Under the pieces are notes generated by a model that ran no database searches, was not told where the DNA came from, and saw nothing but the letters and a program-made list of their open reading frames with translations. From Salinispora arenicola (GTDB lineage: Bacteria; Actinomycetota; Actinomycetes; Mycobacteriales; Micromonosporaceae): a DNA stretch of 64,000 nt. Of the stretch, positions 54,649 through 63,921 are shown in pieces (within the stretch, counting starts at the first letter, position 1; every line of letters starts with the position of its first letter). Position numbers and translations under genes: made by a program. The stretch is taken from assembly GCF_006716065.1 (NCBI RefSeq), contig NZ_VFOL01000001.1, forward strand, positions 3,596,001 through 3,660,000, given 5' to 3'.

Positions 54649-57246
54649 TCAGCAGGTGGGCAGAACGTCGATGTCGTCACCACCGTCGAGGTTCAGCCAG
54701 GCCCACGGAATGTAGTTGCGCCCCTGGTATTCGACCCGCACCCACCATGTGCTTCGCTTGTGCCCGTTGTAGATGTAGGCGTACACCTCTTCACCCGCCT
54801 GCCGGCAGTACGCCTGCAACCGCGTGCCGGGCTCGGCCCACCCCACCTGCCGGGGGTCCTCCTGCCGCGGTACTGCGAAGATCTCGTTGCCGTTGCGACC
54901 GTCGACGTCCGCGTCGCAGTACGTCGCCTCCTCGCCGGAGTCGCCGTTGCGGCAGGTCGCCGTCCCGTACAGGGCGGCGGTCGACTGCCCCCTCGTCGCA
55001 TTGCCCGGGCCGGCCGCGTTCGTCGCCGTCACCGTGAACGTGTACGCCGTGCTCGGCGTCAGACCAGACACGGTGATCCGCGAACACGGGCCGGACACCG
55101 CCGGCCTGCCGCCGGTGCTGAGCGCGCAGGTCGCCTTGCCGCCACCGGCGTCCACAGTGAAACTCACCGTCACCGACGTGGCGGTCGCCGACGAACCGGT
55201 CACCGTCACCCGCGGCTCGGCGACAGTCCGCGCGGTGGCCGTCGCCTCCGGCCCCGGCCCGGCCTCGGTGACCGCCCGTACCGTCACCGCGACCTGCTGC
55301 CCATCACCCAACCCACGCACTGTCGTCCGAGTGTCGGTTACCTCGCTGCGCTGTCCACCCACCTCAACCTGGTACGCCGTCACTGGACGCCCGTTGGCCT
55401 GCGCCGGCCCCCACCGCACGGCGACCGTGCCCGGCTGCTCCGCCACCGTTGTCGCCCGCAGGTCCACCGGCTGCCCCGGAGGCGCGTACGGCACCACGGT
55501 GTTACTCACCGGTGAGTCCGCCGAACCGGCACCCTTGTCGTTGACCGCGACCACCGAGAACGCGTACTGCCTGCCGAACTCCAGGTCGCCGGCCGGCACC
55601 ACCAGTTCCGTGCCCTTCGACTCCCCGGCCGGCGCGTTCGTGCCGGCCGAGGCGGCCGTCACCACGTACCGGGCGATCGTGTTGCCCTGCCCGTTCGCCG
55701 CCGGCCAGCGCACCGTGACCGTCCCGTCCGGCCGTGCCTGCGCCGTCACACTCGCCGGCGGGTCCGGCACCGCCGCCGTCGGCGTTACCGGGTTGCTGGT
55801 CCGGGCCGGACCCTCCCCCTTGGCGTTGACCGCGAACACGGAGAACTCGTACGTCTCACCGTTGGTCAGCTCCTTGATCTCCACTGCCCGCTGGTTGGCA
55901 CCCACCTCGACGCGCTGCCCACCGCCCGTCACCACGTATCGGATGATCTCAGCGCCGTTGGCGGCGGCAGCCCGCCAGCTCACCCGGGCCTGGGCGTTGC
56001 CGGCGGCCGCGGTGACCGCACGCGGCGGACCCGGCTGACTTACCTTCGGCTTCTTCGGCGGAGGCGGCTGCGGGGGAGCGGGCGGAGGATCACCGCCCAG
56101 CACGTCATTGGCGTACTTGTCGACATCCCGCACCCGGTGCCGGTCGTCAACCACCCGGGCGGTCGACGAGTCGGGAGCGTTGATGAACAGGTGATTCTCC
56201 CGAACCTCCAGCTCCAGCGGGCCAGCCGGTCGGCCGCCCACCGAATCAATCAACCGGCCGGTGCCGTCGAGCACGTACACGGTGCCGGTCGCCTCGTCGG
56301 CGCAGTAGAACCGGCCGGCCCACGACACTGCTGGGCTGAGGTCGTCTCCGCTGCCCGGCACCGTGAAGTCGGTCACCACGCCGTCGGTTACCACGTGCAC
56401 TCGACGTTGCGAGGGCACCGTCACCGGCACAGCCGACCCGCTGGTGCGGGCGGGCAGCACCGCCGGTGCGGAGGTCGCCAGCGGAGTGTCCGTCCGGTCC
56501 CCCTGGCGTACCTGAACCAGCACACCTGCGGTTCGGTCGAGTACCGCCACCCCATCGTCCAGCGTGGACACCATCAACTCGTGGTGTGGCTCAGCTACAT
56601 CGTACGTGTCGATCAGCTCGGGGCCCAGACCACCCTCGGTGGACGTCGACGGTGAGGGCAGCGGCGCGGCGGTGATCGCTGAAACAGTGCCCTCACTCGG
56701 CACCGCGATCCACAGCCGACCCTTGCCATCGACTGACCCGCCGGTGATACCCGGAGGAAAGTGGACCGGATTCCCGACCGGTGTCAGCGACCGCGGGTCG
56801 AGCTGCCGGACGATGCCCTGCACCGCGTCCACCACGAACGCCGCCTCCTCGTGCAGCACGACGTTCACCCCGAGGCCAGGCGTGGTAGGGGAGGTGGCGA
56901 TGATCCGCAACGTGGCCAGGTCCAGCGAGCTGACCTGGCCGGTGCTCAGATCCCGCAGGACGAGCAGTCGGTCGGTCTGGGCCACCTGCACCGGATGCTG
57001 TCGCGCACCCGGGACCTCCAGCCGGGTGTCCACCCGGGCGGTCACCCCGTTGACCCGGGCCAGCTCCCCGCGCGCGCTGCTCCACAACCAGGAACTGGCG
57101 TCGAAAGTGGCCACCGCGTTGTCGGCGGCGCCCACCCCGAGCACGGTGAGTCCCATCGCGGCCAACAGCGCCGTCACGGTAGCGACGGTGACCAGCCCAC
57201 CCCGGAACCGGCGGCGCGGAGTCACACCATCATCGACGGTGGCCAC
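54649..57246 (-). CDS. Membrane-anchored beta-propeller and fibronectin type III protein
   Basis: 865 residues. One N-terminal membrane segment (near 18-42), a region of about 330 residues with repeated beta-strand blades and SVDGKGRLWIAVPSEGTV (NHL/YVTN-like), a Pro-rich break (PPPAPPQPPPPKKPK), then about four FN3 domains (for example from RAVTAAAGNAQARVSWRAA and PASVTAQARPDGTVTVRWPA) and a Cys-containing C-terminal domain of about 100 residues. It is probably extracytoplasmic. GTG at 57246 has GGGGAGG nine bases upstream. It precedes MoxR by 26 bases and is likely the first gene of that operon. Confidence 0.85.
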   Translation of the reverse strand: MATVDDGVTPRRRFRGGLVTVATVTALLAAMGLTVLGVGAADNAVATFDASSWLWSSARGELARVNGVTARVDTRLEVPGARQHPVQVAQTDRLLVLRDLSTGQVSSLDLATLRIIATSPTTPGLGVNVVLHEEAAFVVDAVQGIVRQLDPRSLTPVGNPVHFPPGITGGSVDGKGRLWIAVPSEGTVSAITAAPLPSPSTSTEGGLGPELIDTYDVAEPHHELMVSTLDDGVAVLDRTAGVLVQVRQGDRTDTPLATSAPAVLPARTSGSAVPVTVPSQRRVHVVTDGVVTDFTVPGSGDDLSPAVSWAGRFYCADEATGTVYVLDGTGRLIDSVGGRPAGPLELEVRENHLFINAPDSSTARVVDDRHRVRDVDKYANDVLGGDPPPAPPQPPPPKKPKVSQPGPPRAVTAAAGNAQARVSWRAAAANGAEIIRYVVTGGGQRVEVGANQRAVEIKELTNGETYEFSVFAVNAKGEGPARTSNPVTPTAAVPDPPASVTAQARPDGTVTVRWPAANGQGNTIARYVVTAASAGTNAPAGESKGTELVVPAGDLEFGRQYAFSVVAVNDKGAGSADSPVSNTVVPYAPPGQPVDLRATTVAEQPGTVAVRWGPAQANGRPVTAYQVEVGGQRSEVTDTRTTVRGLGDGQQVAVTVRAVTEAGPGPEATATARTVAEPRVTVTGSSATATSVTVSFTVDAGGGKATCALSTGGRPAVSGPCSRITVSGLTPSTAYTFTVTATNAAGPGNATRGQSTAALYGTATCRNGDSGEEATYCDADVDGRNGNEIFAVPRQEDPRQVGWAEPGTRLQAYCRQAGEEVYAYIYNGHKRSTWWVRVEYQGRNYIPWAWLNLDGGDDIDVLPTC

Positions 57247-57393
57247 AACCAGTTGCCTCCCCGTATCGTGTGCGCAGGTGACGGGTCCGTGGACGGCGGC
57301 CCTCCCAGAAGTCGGGTGCCATCATATTGGCCTTACCACATCAAGGGAACCCGCACCGTTCGTCGGTGCCCACGCAGCGTGTGTGCCCGCGAC

Positions 57394-58998
57394 CTATCCC
57401 TCGCGATCGGTGCACACCTGCCCGGACGTGGCGAACGAGTCCGTCGAATACACCGCCAGCACGGTAAAACAGTAGTCCAGTCGGGAACTCAACCCGTTGA
57501 TCGTGTAGCTGGTCCGCCCCGGATCCACACTGTCCTGCGGCGACAGTTGTTGCCCTGCCCGACCGGCGGCTACCACGAACGGAACGGTACCGCCGGACGG
57601 GTCAGTCCAGGTGAGAGTGATCGAGGTCGAGTCGTCCCGCAACCTGAGGTCCGTCGGCGGCGCCTCGCTCGGCGGGCCGGCCGTCGACGTTTCCGGCGTG
57701 GACGAGACCAGCGGAGGGGTTGGCGCGTTCCGGAGGAGTACCACCGCTCCCGCTCCGGCGACCGCCGCCGCGGCCACCACCGAAGCGGCGACCAGCGCGA
57801 CCACCGCCGTTCGGTTCCTGCCGTGTCGCTCCGGCCTCCGCCCCGGGTACGCGGACGGCGTCTCGCTGGCAGGACGGACGATCGACGGTCCGCCCGCATA
57901 CCCGTGCGTCGGGTCGTACTCCGGGTGGGGAGCGGGCGTGGCGTGCGGGTCGAGTTCCGGCCTGGGGGCGGACGTGGCGTGCGGATCGAGCCGCGGGGGA
58001 GGTCCGGGTCGCGGGCGGGGCCCTGGGCGGGGACCAAGCCCAGGTCGGCGGACGGACCCGGGTCGGCGGACGGACCCGGGTCGGGGGGCGGGCTCGCCGA
58101 GATATGGTGGAGCGCCCTCAGGCAGCCCGTGGGTCGCTGTGCCCCGGCCGGTCGGACTAGGCCGTGACGCCGGGTCAGTGCGGGCGTCCGTCAACGGCGC
58201 GGCATCCGACGGCGCGGCGTCGGCTGTGACCCGCCCGTCGCCGCACTGAGCCGGGCCCGGTTCAGGCACCGGGTCCGGGTCCGAGGCCCCGGGTGCGGGG
58301 CCAGCGCCAATCGAGCCGGACGGAGATCCCAGACCCTGCGGCCAGCCCTGTTGGTGGGCCTCACTGCTGCCGGGTACCGACCCGACCGGCGGCCAGTGGG
58401 GCACCAGGTGGCCGCTGTCGTCGGGGGAACCATCCGGAGCTGGTGACGTACCCGGTCGGACCGGCTCTTCCGCCAGCCGTTCGTCCGCGACAGGCTCAGC
58501 GACCGACCCGAAAGCCCGGTATCCCGGAGGCACGGGCCCCGGCACGGACAGGCCATCGGCCGGGCTGGGACCGGCATCGTCGAGGTATGCCCGCGCCTCG
58601 CGGACCGCCGGATGGTCGGTCCCAAGCACGTCCGGACCGGCGGTGACGAGCCGGCGGAAGTTGCGGCGGGCCTCGTGTCGGTTACCGAGTTCATCCGCCA
58701 GTGTCGCCAGCTCGAAGGCGAGCGCCAGCATCAGGGGATCGCCGTCCGGCCGGCAGCGCTCGCCAGCTGCCAGCGCCTCCTCCAACACCCGCCGGGCGGA
58801 GCTCGGGTCACCGGCCTCCCGGTGCAGTCGCGCCAGCAGGTGCGCAGCACCGAGCATTTCAGGGTGATCCGGGCCGTACGGTGGACTGGCCGACTCGACG
58901 GTGCCGGTGAGTAGCAGCCGCGCGCCGGCTAGGTCACCAGCCTGGCGCAGGGCGAGGGCCCGATGCTGGACAGCGGCCAGCGGGGAGGGAGATGACAC
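57394..58998 (-). CDS. TPR protein with a membrane segment and C-terminal FN3-like domain
   Basis: 534 residues. The N-terminal 140 residues are TPR-like helices (HRALALRQAGDLAGARLLL, HLLARLHREAGDPSSARRVL). A long Pro/Gly/Asp-rich disordered stretch follows, including short repeats around RRPGSVRRPG and DPHATSAPRP/DPHATPAPHP. A membrane segment (VVALVAASVVAAAAVAGAGAV) leads to an extracytoplasmic FN3-like end. The mixed topology suggests a link between cytoplasm and envelope. It is separated by 147 bases from the FN3 protein gene, which shares the extracytoplasmic FN3 theme. Confidence 0.82.
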   Translation of the reverse strand: MSSPSPLAAVQHRALALRQAGDLAGARLLLTGTVESASPPYGPDHPEMLGAAHLLARLHREAGDPSSARRVLEEALAAGERCRPDGDPLMLALAFELATLADELGNRHEARRNFRRLVTAGPDVLGTDHPAVREARAYLDDAGPSPADGLSVPGPVPPGYRAFGSVAEPVADERLAEEPVRPGTSPAPDGSPDDSGHLVPHWPPVGSVPGSSEAHQQGWPQGLGSPSGSIGAGPAPGASDPDPVPEPGPAQCGDGRVTADAAPSDAAPLTDARTDPASRPSPTGRGTATHGLPEGAPPYLGEPAPRPGSVRRPGSVRRPGLGPRPGPRPRPGPPPRLDPHATSAPRPELDPHATPAPHPEYDPTHGYAGGPSIVRPASETPSAYPGRRPERHGRNRTAVVALVAASVVAAAAVAGAGAVVLLRNAPTPPLVSSTPETSTAGPPSEAPPTDLRLRDDSTSITLTWTDPSGGTVPFVVAAGRAGQQLSPQDSVDPGRTSYTINGLSSRLDYCFTVLAVYSTDSFATSGQVCTDREG

Positions 58999-59186
58999 GT
59001 GGTCATGCTGCCGGCCCGACGTGTTCCACCGCTACCACAACAGCTCCTCCGTCCGGTATCGCTAGCCGCCGCGAGGCGATGTGCATGATCCATCCGGGCG
59101 GTGTACAGTAACTCCTCGTGCAGCCCGCCGGGCAGCCGATAGCTGAGAAGATCACTACGGCCGCCGCGGTAGGCTGGATGATGCAA

Positions 59187-59270
59187 GTCCGGGTGGCGGA
59201 ATGGCAGACGCGCTAGCTTGAGGTGCTAGTGCCCGTATAGGGCGTGGGGGTTCAAGTCCCCCCTCGGACA
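59187..59270 (+). tRNA. tRNA-Leu (anticodon GAG)
   Basis: The acceptor stem pairs GTCCGGG with CTCGGAC. The anticodon arm GCTAGC-TTGAGGT-GCTAGT reads GAG. A long variable arm (GCCCGTATAGGGC) and the T-loop GTTCAAGTC confirm a class II leucine tRNA. CCA is not encoded. The 3' end overlaps the end of the recombinase gene on the other strand. Confidence 0.95.
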
Positions 59271-60633
59271 CAGACTGAATCCCAACGGTGCGCGGCAAGA
59301 TCCACATCCGCGGCGAGTCGGTTGACGAGTTTGGCGATGGTGTGGCGACGTTGTAGGGGTCCGAATTCTCCGACGAGCCAGGTGTCCAGCGGGTGACCAG
59401 GACGTCTTCGCGCAAGATCACGTTGCGTGGGTGGTCGACCTTGTTGGCGATGGCGTATTCCTGGGGGAAGCGGCAGCGGTAGTAGGCGACACCGTGGGAG
59501 TGCTGGGCTTGCATCTTCCGCTGGCACACTCCGCAGGTGACGAGGCTCTTGAAGATGTACGGGTGGCGGGATCGGTGTGTCCGCCTGGGTGAGGTGGCCG
59601 TGCGAGCTCGTCTGGTGAGCATCTCCTGGGCGCGGGCGAAGTCGGTCTCGTCGATCAGCGGTTCGTGGACGAGGTCCTTGGAGACAACCCATTGGTCGCG
59701 GCCGTTCCACCTCATGACCGCGACGTGGCCGAGGGCGACGTCGTTGACGTCGAGGAGTACTTCGTCGGTGCGCTGTTTGTTCCAGACCTGCCGGCCGGTG
59801 TACCGGGGATTTGTCAGGATGACTCGGATTGCGGTCTTGGACCACGCCAGCCCGTCGCGGTGGCTGTTGCGGGCGCGGTCATACGCGGACGGGCACGGGA
59901 TGTCGTCACGGGTGAGAGCTTCGGCGATGGCGAACATGCCGTAGCCCGCGAGGTACATGGCGAAGATCCGGCGCACCATGGGGGCGGTCTGCGGGTCCGG
60001 GGTGAGCCCGTGCAGGCGCTTGCCCTGGGCGGCTTTGGCGGGGTTGGGGTGCGCGCCGAGGTCGGTCAGCATGTAGCCGTACGGTGGCCGACCACCCAGG
60101 TAGCGGCCCTCGAGGAGGGTTTGGGTGGCCATGGCGGTGCGGACTCGGAGCTTGATCCGGTTACGCTCGCCCTTGCTCATGCCGCCGAAGACGGACATGA
60201 CCAGGTCGTGCGCCTCGTTGTTCGGGTCGATCGGCCCACCGACCTCGGGTACCCACAGTTGGACGCCGTAGTGGTGAAAGAGCGGCAGGGTGAGCCCGAA
60301 CTGGTTGCCGTAGAAGGCGCGGTGGGGTTCCCCGATGACGACGGCGGTGAAGCCGCGCTGAGGGTTGCGCAGCGCGGCCAGCAACCGGCTTGCTTCGGGG
60401 CGACGTTGCCATGGCAGCGCCCGGGTGTGCGCGATGTCGAAGAACTCTTCGACGATCACGCCGCCGCGCGGGGCGATCAGGGTTGTGGCCAGCGACAGTT
60501 GCCAGCCCCGCGACGATTCTGGGTCCTGGATGTCCTTCGTGGGCACACGGCCGTAGAAGGCGAATCTCAGATTCGGCGCGTCAAAGCTGAGCCCCGCAAG
60601 GTTACGCCCTAGGCGTTCCGCGTCTATGGTCAT
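59252..60633 (-). pseudogene. Serine recombinase/integrase, probably inactive (Ser to Pro, frameshift)
   Basis: Starts at ATG 60633 behind GGAGGAAAC. N-terminal catalytic region AFYGRVPTKDIQDP, then GEPHRAFYGNQFGLTLPLF and VFGGMSKGERNRIKLRVRTA, a recombinase domain (TNPRYTGRQVWNKQR) and a zinc ribbon (CGVCQRKM, YYRCRF). In active serine recombinases the position after RV is the catalytic Ser; here it is Pro. Near 59390 the frame shifts: the natural continuation (LDTWLVGEFGPL and on) is in another frame and stops at 59252 inside the tRNA. The unshifted frame runs to 59155 through the whole tRNA antisense. It is the integrase of the element to the right. Confidence 0.88.
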
Positions 60634-60965
60634 GTTTCCTCCGTGGGGTTGTTGGAAATTTCCTTGCGTTGACGGTGTACCGCGACAAGAAGACGTAGGA
60701 GGACGAGCGTAGCGGCCGGACCGAATTCCGGTGCGTCCGGCGGAACGATCACGCGTAGTTCGCCCAGTGATGCTGTGTCCGTGGTTCCCGAATCGCCATC
60801 GTAATTGTAATCCGAGACGGGCTGATCCGGAAAATCCGGTTGCAATCCTGGCATAGGCATTCCCCCATTTAGTTGAAGTTGTCTGCGCGCGGCATTCTCG
60901 GCTCGCGCCCATCGCGCAGATCTCCTTTCTTTGGCAGGCGCGGCAGTCGACTCGATTCGCGACAA
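60630..60965 (-). CDS. Small acidic protein translationally coupled to the recombinase
   Basis: About 111 residues from TTG 60965, or about 74 from ATG 60854 behind a GGGGGA. I do not recognise a family. The N-terminal third is basic (RRSARWARAENAARRQLQL), the middle acidic (SDYNYDGDSGTTDT) and the end Leu/Arg-rich. Its stop overlaps the recombinase ATG in ATGA, which argues that it is a real gene and may assist or regulate recombination. Confidence 0.5.
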   Translation of the reverse strand: MSRIESTAAPAKERRSARWARAENAARRQLQLNGGMPMPGLQPDFPDQPVSDYNYDGDSGTTDTASLGELRVIVPPDAPEFGPAATLVLLRLLVAVHRQRKEISNNPTEET

Positions 60966-61417
60966 TACGGGCTGCGTCGCTTACGACTCACGCCAATCTC
61001 TTCACTGAGGACGAGATCACTAAAAATTCCTCCATGGGAGGTTGTTTTCGGTTCGGGCTGAGAAGACTTACCGGACTCGACGGGCAGGCGGCGTGACCGT
61101 CGAGCGAAAACGACTAATGCGCCACGCTAATCCCCGCATTCTTCGAGGTGACCAAGCGTCTGCTGTCAGCAGATAAAAGACCTTGCGGTGGTGGGCTCCG
61201 CTGCGTTGAACGAGAGATGCCCGCCAAGCGCAGAGCGTGGCGGGCATTCATCCGATAATGATCTTCCGTGTTCTTCGGGTCACCTCCTCAAGCTTGAACT
61301 TCACGGCCCAGCCTTGGCGTTAGCACTACTATCGCGGCGATTAATGCGACAAGTAGCTCGCACGGCGTTTCCGCTCGGCGAGCTACTTTCGGGGGTGTGA
61401 AGGTGGCGGGGTTTCAG
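60966..61417. other. Gene-free region with two hairpins in the integrated element
   Basis: About 450 bases, AT-richer than the flanks. Hairpin 1: arms 61217-61226 and 61238-61247 (10 bp, exact). Hairpin 2: arms 61351-61360 and 61379-61388 (AAGTAGCTCG/CGAGCTACTT, exact). Both lie on the 3' side of the minus-strand secreted-protein remnant, and the second is only 30 bases past its stop, so it probably terminates it. The upstream promoter of the small protein and recombinase should lie in 60970-61100. Confidence 0.6.
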
Positions 61418-62276
61418 TCAGCCCGTAATGACTGGCAGGAACTCAGTCACTTCGATGGTGGCCTGGTCGGCGGTCGTCGCGGCCGGCTCGGTGCCGCTGA
61501 AGCCGCCACCGGCCCACGTGATGTGCCAAGTAACGACGGCGCGGAGGGTGAACTTGCCACTGGGCGCCTCCCGCGACGTGGTCGTGTAGGTGTGGCCGCA
61601 GTCGGACTTCGACAGTGGTGACGCGCTCCCGGTCCAGGGGTACCCGGGCCTCGGCACACGATGGAGCTGCCGTCTCCGGCGTACCAGGTGATCTTTGTCG
61701 GTTCCGCCCTCGCGGTGATGGTGATGCCCGGCAGCGACGCGGTGGCCGTGTGGGTTTCCCAGAGCCCTGGCTGGACCCACCACCAAACCGGCACGTGGAC
61801 TACCTGCGGGTGGTTCAGACCGGGTTCGAGGCGATGACAGGTCTGGGCATCGTCAGCCGGGAAACGGCTCGCTGAGCCAGTATGGCCAAGGTGAGCGGCG
61901 GATCGTCCAGGAAGACGGTGCCCTCGAAGTTCGTGTTGCCGCTTGCTGGGTCGTAGCACAGCTTGATGTACCACTGATCAGGCAGGAAGCGGCCGTCGTC
62001 CTTACCGTAGTAGCAGCCGTCGCTGCCGAGCCAGCCCCACGCTTCCGAATAGCAGGGAACGATTTCGCCGCCGAGCTTGCAGGTCAGCGACCCTCCGCCG
62101 TCGCTGCCGCCAGTGCCGTCGCCGCTTCCTGGATCGATGGCCACGACTTGGCATTGTGGGTCGTTTGGAGTTATGGCGCAGTTGACGTCGCCGTAACCGT
62201 CCGCATAGGCCGCGGATGGCATGACGACCATCACGATGGCTGCGAAGGCGGCGGTTAGGAGCTTTCGAGCTTGCAT
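61418..62276 (-). pseudogene. Secreted actinobacterial mobile-element protein with two frameshifts
   Basis: Signal peptide MQARKLLTAAFAAIVMVVMP then AAYADGYGDVNC at 62276. Family-like sequence continues across three frames: to MPRPVIASNP (first), NHPQVVHVPVWWWVQPGLWE to SSIVCRGPGTP (second, from about 61823) and SASPLSKSDCGHTYT to the stop (third, from about 61638). One missing base in a C/G run explains each switch. The intact protein would be about 285 residues, exported, Cys-containing, probably with a cell-surface role in the element; I know such proteins only as hypothetical neighbours of conjugation genes. Confidence 0.8.
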
Positions 62277-62717
62277 GATCCCACCTCGTGCACCCCCAAT
62301 CCTGTGACCTTCCAGGCACCGTCAACGCGTTCCAAGTCGGCGATGACGAGTCGGAGACCACCGGGGGTGTCCTTGTAGGGGTCGCCGTTTGCCTTGTATC
62401 GCTCGGTCTTGCTGGTGTCCATGCAGTCGCGCACACGTGCTTTGGTCGGCGCGTCGGCAGGCTGGAATGATTCGACCTTGGGATGGAGAATAGCCTCGCC
62501 GCGCCCTCTCAGTCCTTCCTGCCGCATCGACGTCAGGCCATCCCGAAGCCGCTTCAGCGCCGTTCCTGCGGTGTATCGGGGTAAGCCGGGATCGTCTGGG
62601 TTCGCAGACTCACTGGCTTTGAGAAACGCACGCTGCATGCTGATGTACGTGTCGAGGATCTGCTGTTGTGGTGTGGTCGTCGATGTGACGCTGGCGGTTG
62701 GGCTCGGCGCGGAAGAT
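62255..62717 (-). pseudogene. Lipoprotein-like gene, 5'-truncated
   Basis: The last 150 or so residues look genuine: SSAPSPTASVTSTTTPQQQI, then AFLKASESANPDDPGLPRYT, VRDCMDTSKTERYKANGDP and WKVTGLGVHEVGSCKLESS. A Ser/Thr/Pro-rich start of this kind usually follows a lipobox Cys, but upstream of about 62717 the frame turns into the antisense of the CoiA-like gene, with no start or signal peptide. The stop overlaps the start of the secreted-protein remnant by 22 bases, consistent with an old operon. Confidence 0.7.
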
Positions 62718-63601
62718 CCGTGCTGCCGACTGGCACGCCGAATTGGAGGTTCGTGCCCGCGACGGCAGCTGGCGCGCCGACGTGCTCGCCTCCTCCCACG
62801 AAGGCACCCAACGCGTCGCCTGGGAAGCGCAACTGTCACCTATCAGCCACGAGGACATCCAGGAACGCACCGAGCGGTACTGGGCCGAGGGCATCGGCGT
62901 GTGCTGGGTCAGCCCTGGCGGGAAGGCGCCTTGGATGGGCACCGTACCGTCGATCCGGGTCCAAGAGCCGTGCGACGACCGGCCGTGGACCGTCGTCGAC
63001 GGGCCTGCCGCGTTCCGCTTCGAGCACGGGACCTGGGTTGCCGTTGACGACCTGGAGTTGACCGCCTTCATCCGCTGGGTACTGAACGGGCAGACGATCA
63101 TTCATCGGGTCCGCCCTCGGTACCGGCGCGTCTGGTTCGGCGCCAGCGAGAGCTACCGCCGACGGCACTTGATCTGGACCACGAGTTCGTACGTGGACAC
63201 CGAGGCCCGGCACGAGGCCATGCGCCAGCGCCAGGATGAGCGCAAGCGGCTGTGGGAGGAACAGCAGCGTCGAGCCGAAGAGCAGCGCCAGGCCGAAGCC
63301 GGTGCCCGTCGTCAGGAAGAAGAACGCCAACGCGAGGCCCAGCGACAGGAACTGGAACGGCAACGCAAGATCAGGGAGACGGAGCAGGCTGCCCGCTGGG
63401 AGGAACAACGAAAGCAGTGGGGCGATCGAGGCCGAGCAGGCGCGGCAGCGACGAGAAGCCGAGGAACGACAGCGGCAAGAGCAGGCCCTGGCCGCCGAGG
63501 AACAGCGCCTCCGGCAGGAACAGCGCGAGCAACTGGCTGCAAACCAGTGTTGGGGACAGGTGCCAGCCACGCAGTTCCAGGAACTGCGTGACGCGCCGTG
63601 A
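62704..63601 (+). pseudogene. CoiA-like protein gene, 5'-truncated and frameshifted
   Basis: Homology-like sequence begins abruptly at DWHAELEVRARDGSWRADVL without the zinc-binding N-terminal part these proteins normally have. The nuclease-like core continues (VAWEAQLSPISHEDIQERTE, then RYWAEGIGVCWVS), followed by a long charged coiled coil (RQRQDERKRLWEEQQRRAEE and on). At a GGGG run near 63420 the coiled coil moves to another frame (AIEAEQARQRREAEERQRQE) and ends at 63601. CoiA-family proteins act on incoming DNA in competence; their role in actinobacterial elements is unknown. Confidence 0.8.
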
Positions 63602-63921
63602 CCGAGCCGTTATGGAAGAAGGAGGCCGTTCGTGCCGAGTTCGACGCCCTGGGCGTCACCAAGGACAGCGCCTACGGTATCGCCGTCTACACACGCCGTC
63701 GACTGCACGGCATACTTCGGTCCAGCCCTGCCTCGCTGCACCGACTCCCACCCGCGGTTCCTGTCTATGTGCGAAACGCCCGTGAAGCCCACCAACTCAC
63801 TGAGACCGGCAACATCGACCCCGCCCGAGTTGTCCATTTCAACCTTCCCGACCATGAACAGATGTCGCTGATCGGAGTAGGATCCACCGAACAGCCTCCA
63901 AGACCTTCGACCGCGGCATAG
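63598..63921 (+). CDS. Hypothetical protein coupled to the CoiA-like gene
   Basis: 107 residues, no family recognised. The GTG start overlaps the CoiA-like stop in GTGA, which supports translation. The sequence opens TEPLWKKEAVRAEFDALGVT and later has VPVYVRNAREAHQL and ARVVHFNLPDHEQM, which look like protein-coding text, but a frameshift within it cannot be excluded. Nothing is seen from 63922 to the right edge. Confidence 0.5.
   Translation: MTEPLWKKEAVRAEFDALGVTKDSAYGIAVYTRRRLHGILRSSPASLHRLPPAVPVYVRNAREAHQLTETGNIDPARVVHFNLPDHEQMSLIGVGSTEQPPRPSTAA

Noticed and set aside
59155..59251. Recombinase frame continuing through the whole tRNA to 59155
   Set aside because: The C-terminal text is the antisense of the tRNA and follows a frameshift; the natural continuation is in another frame.
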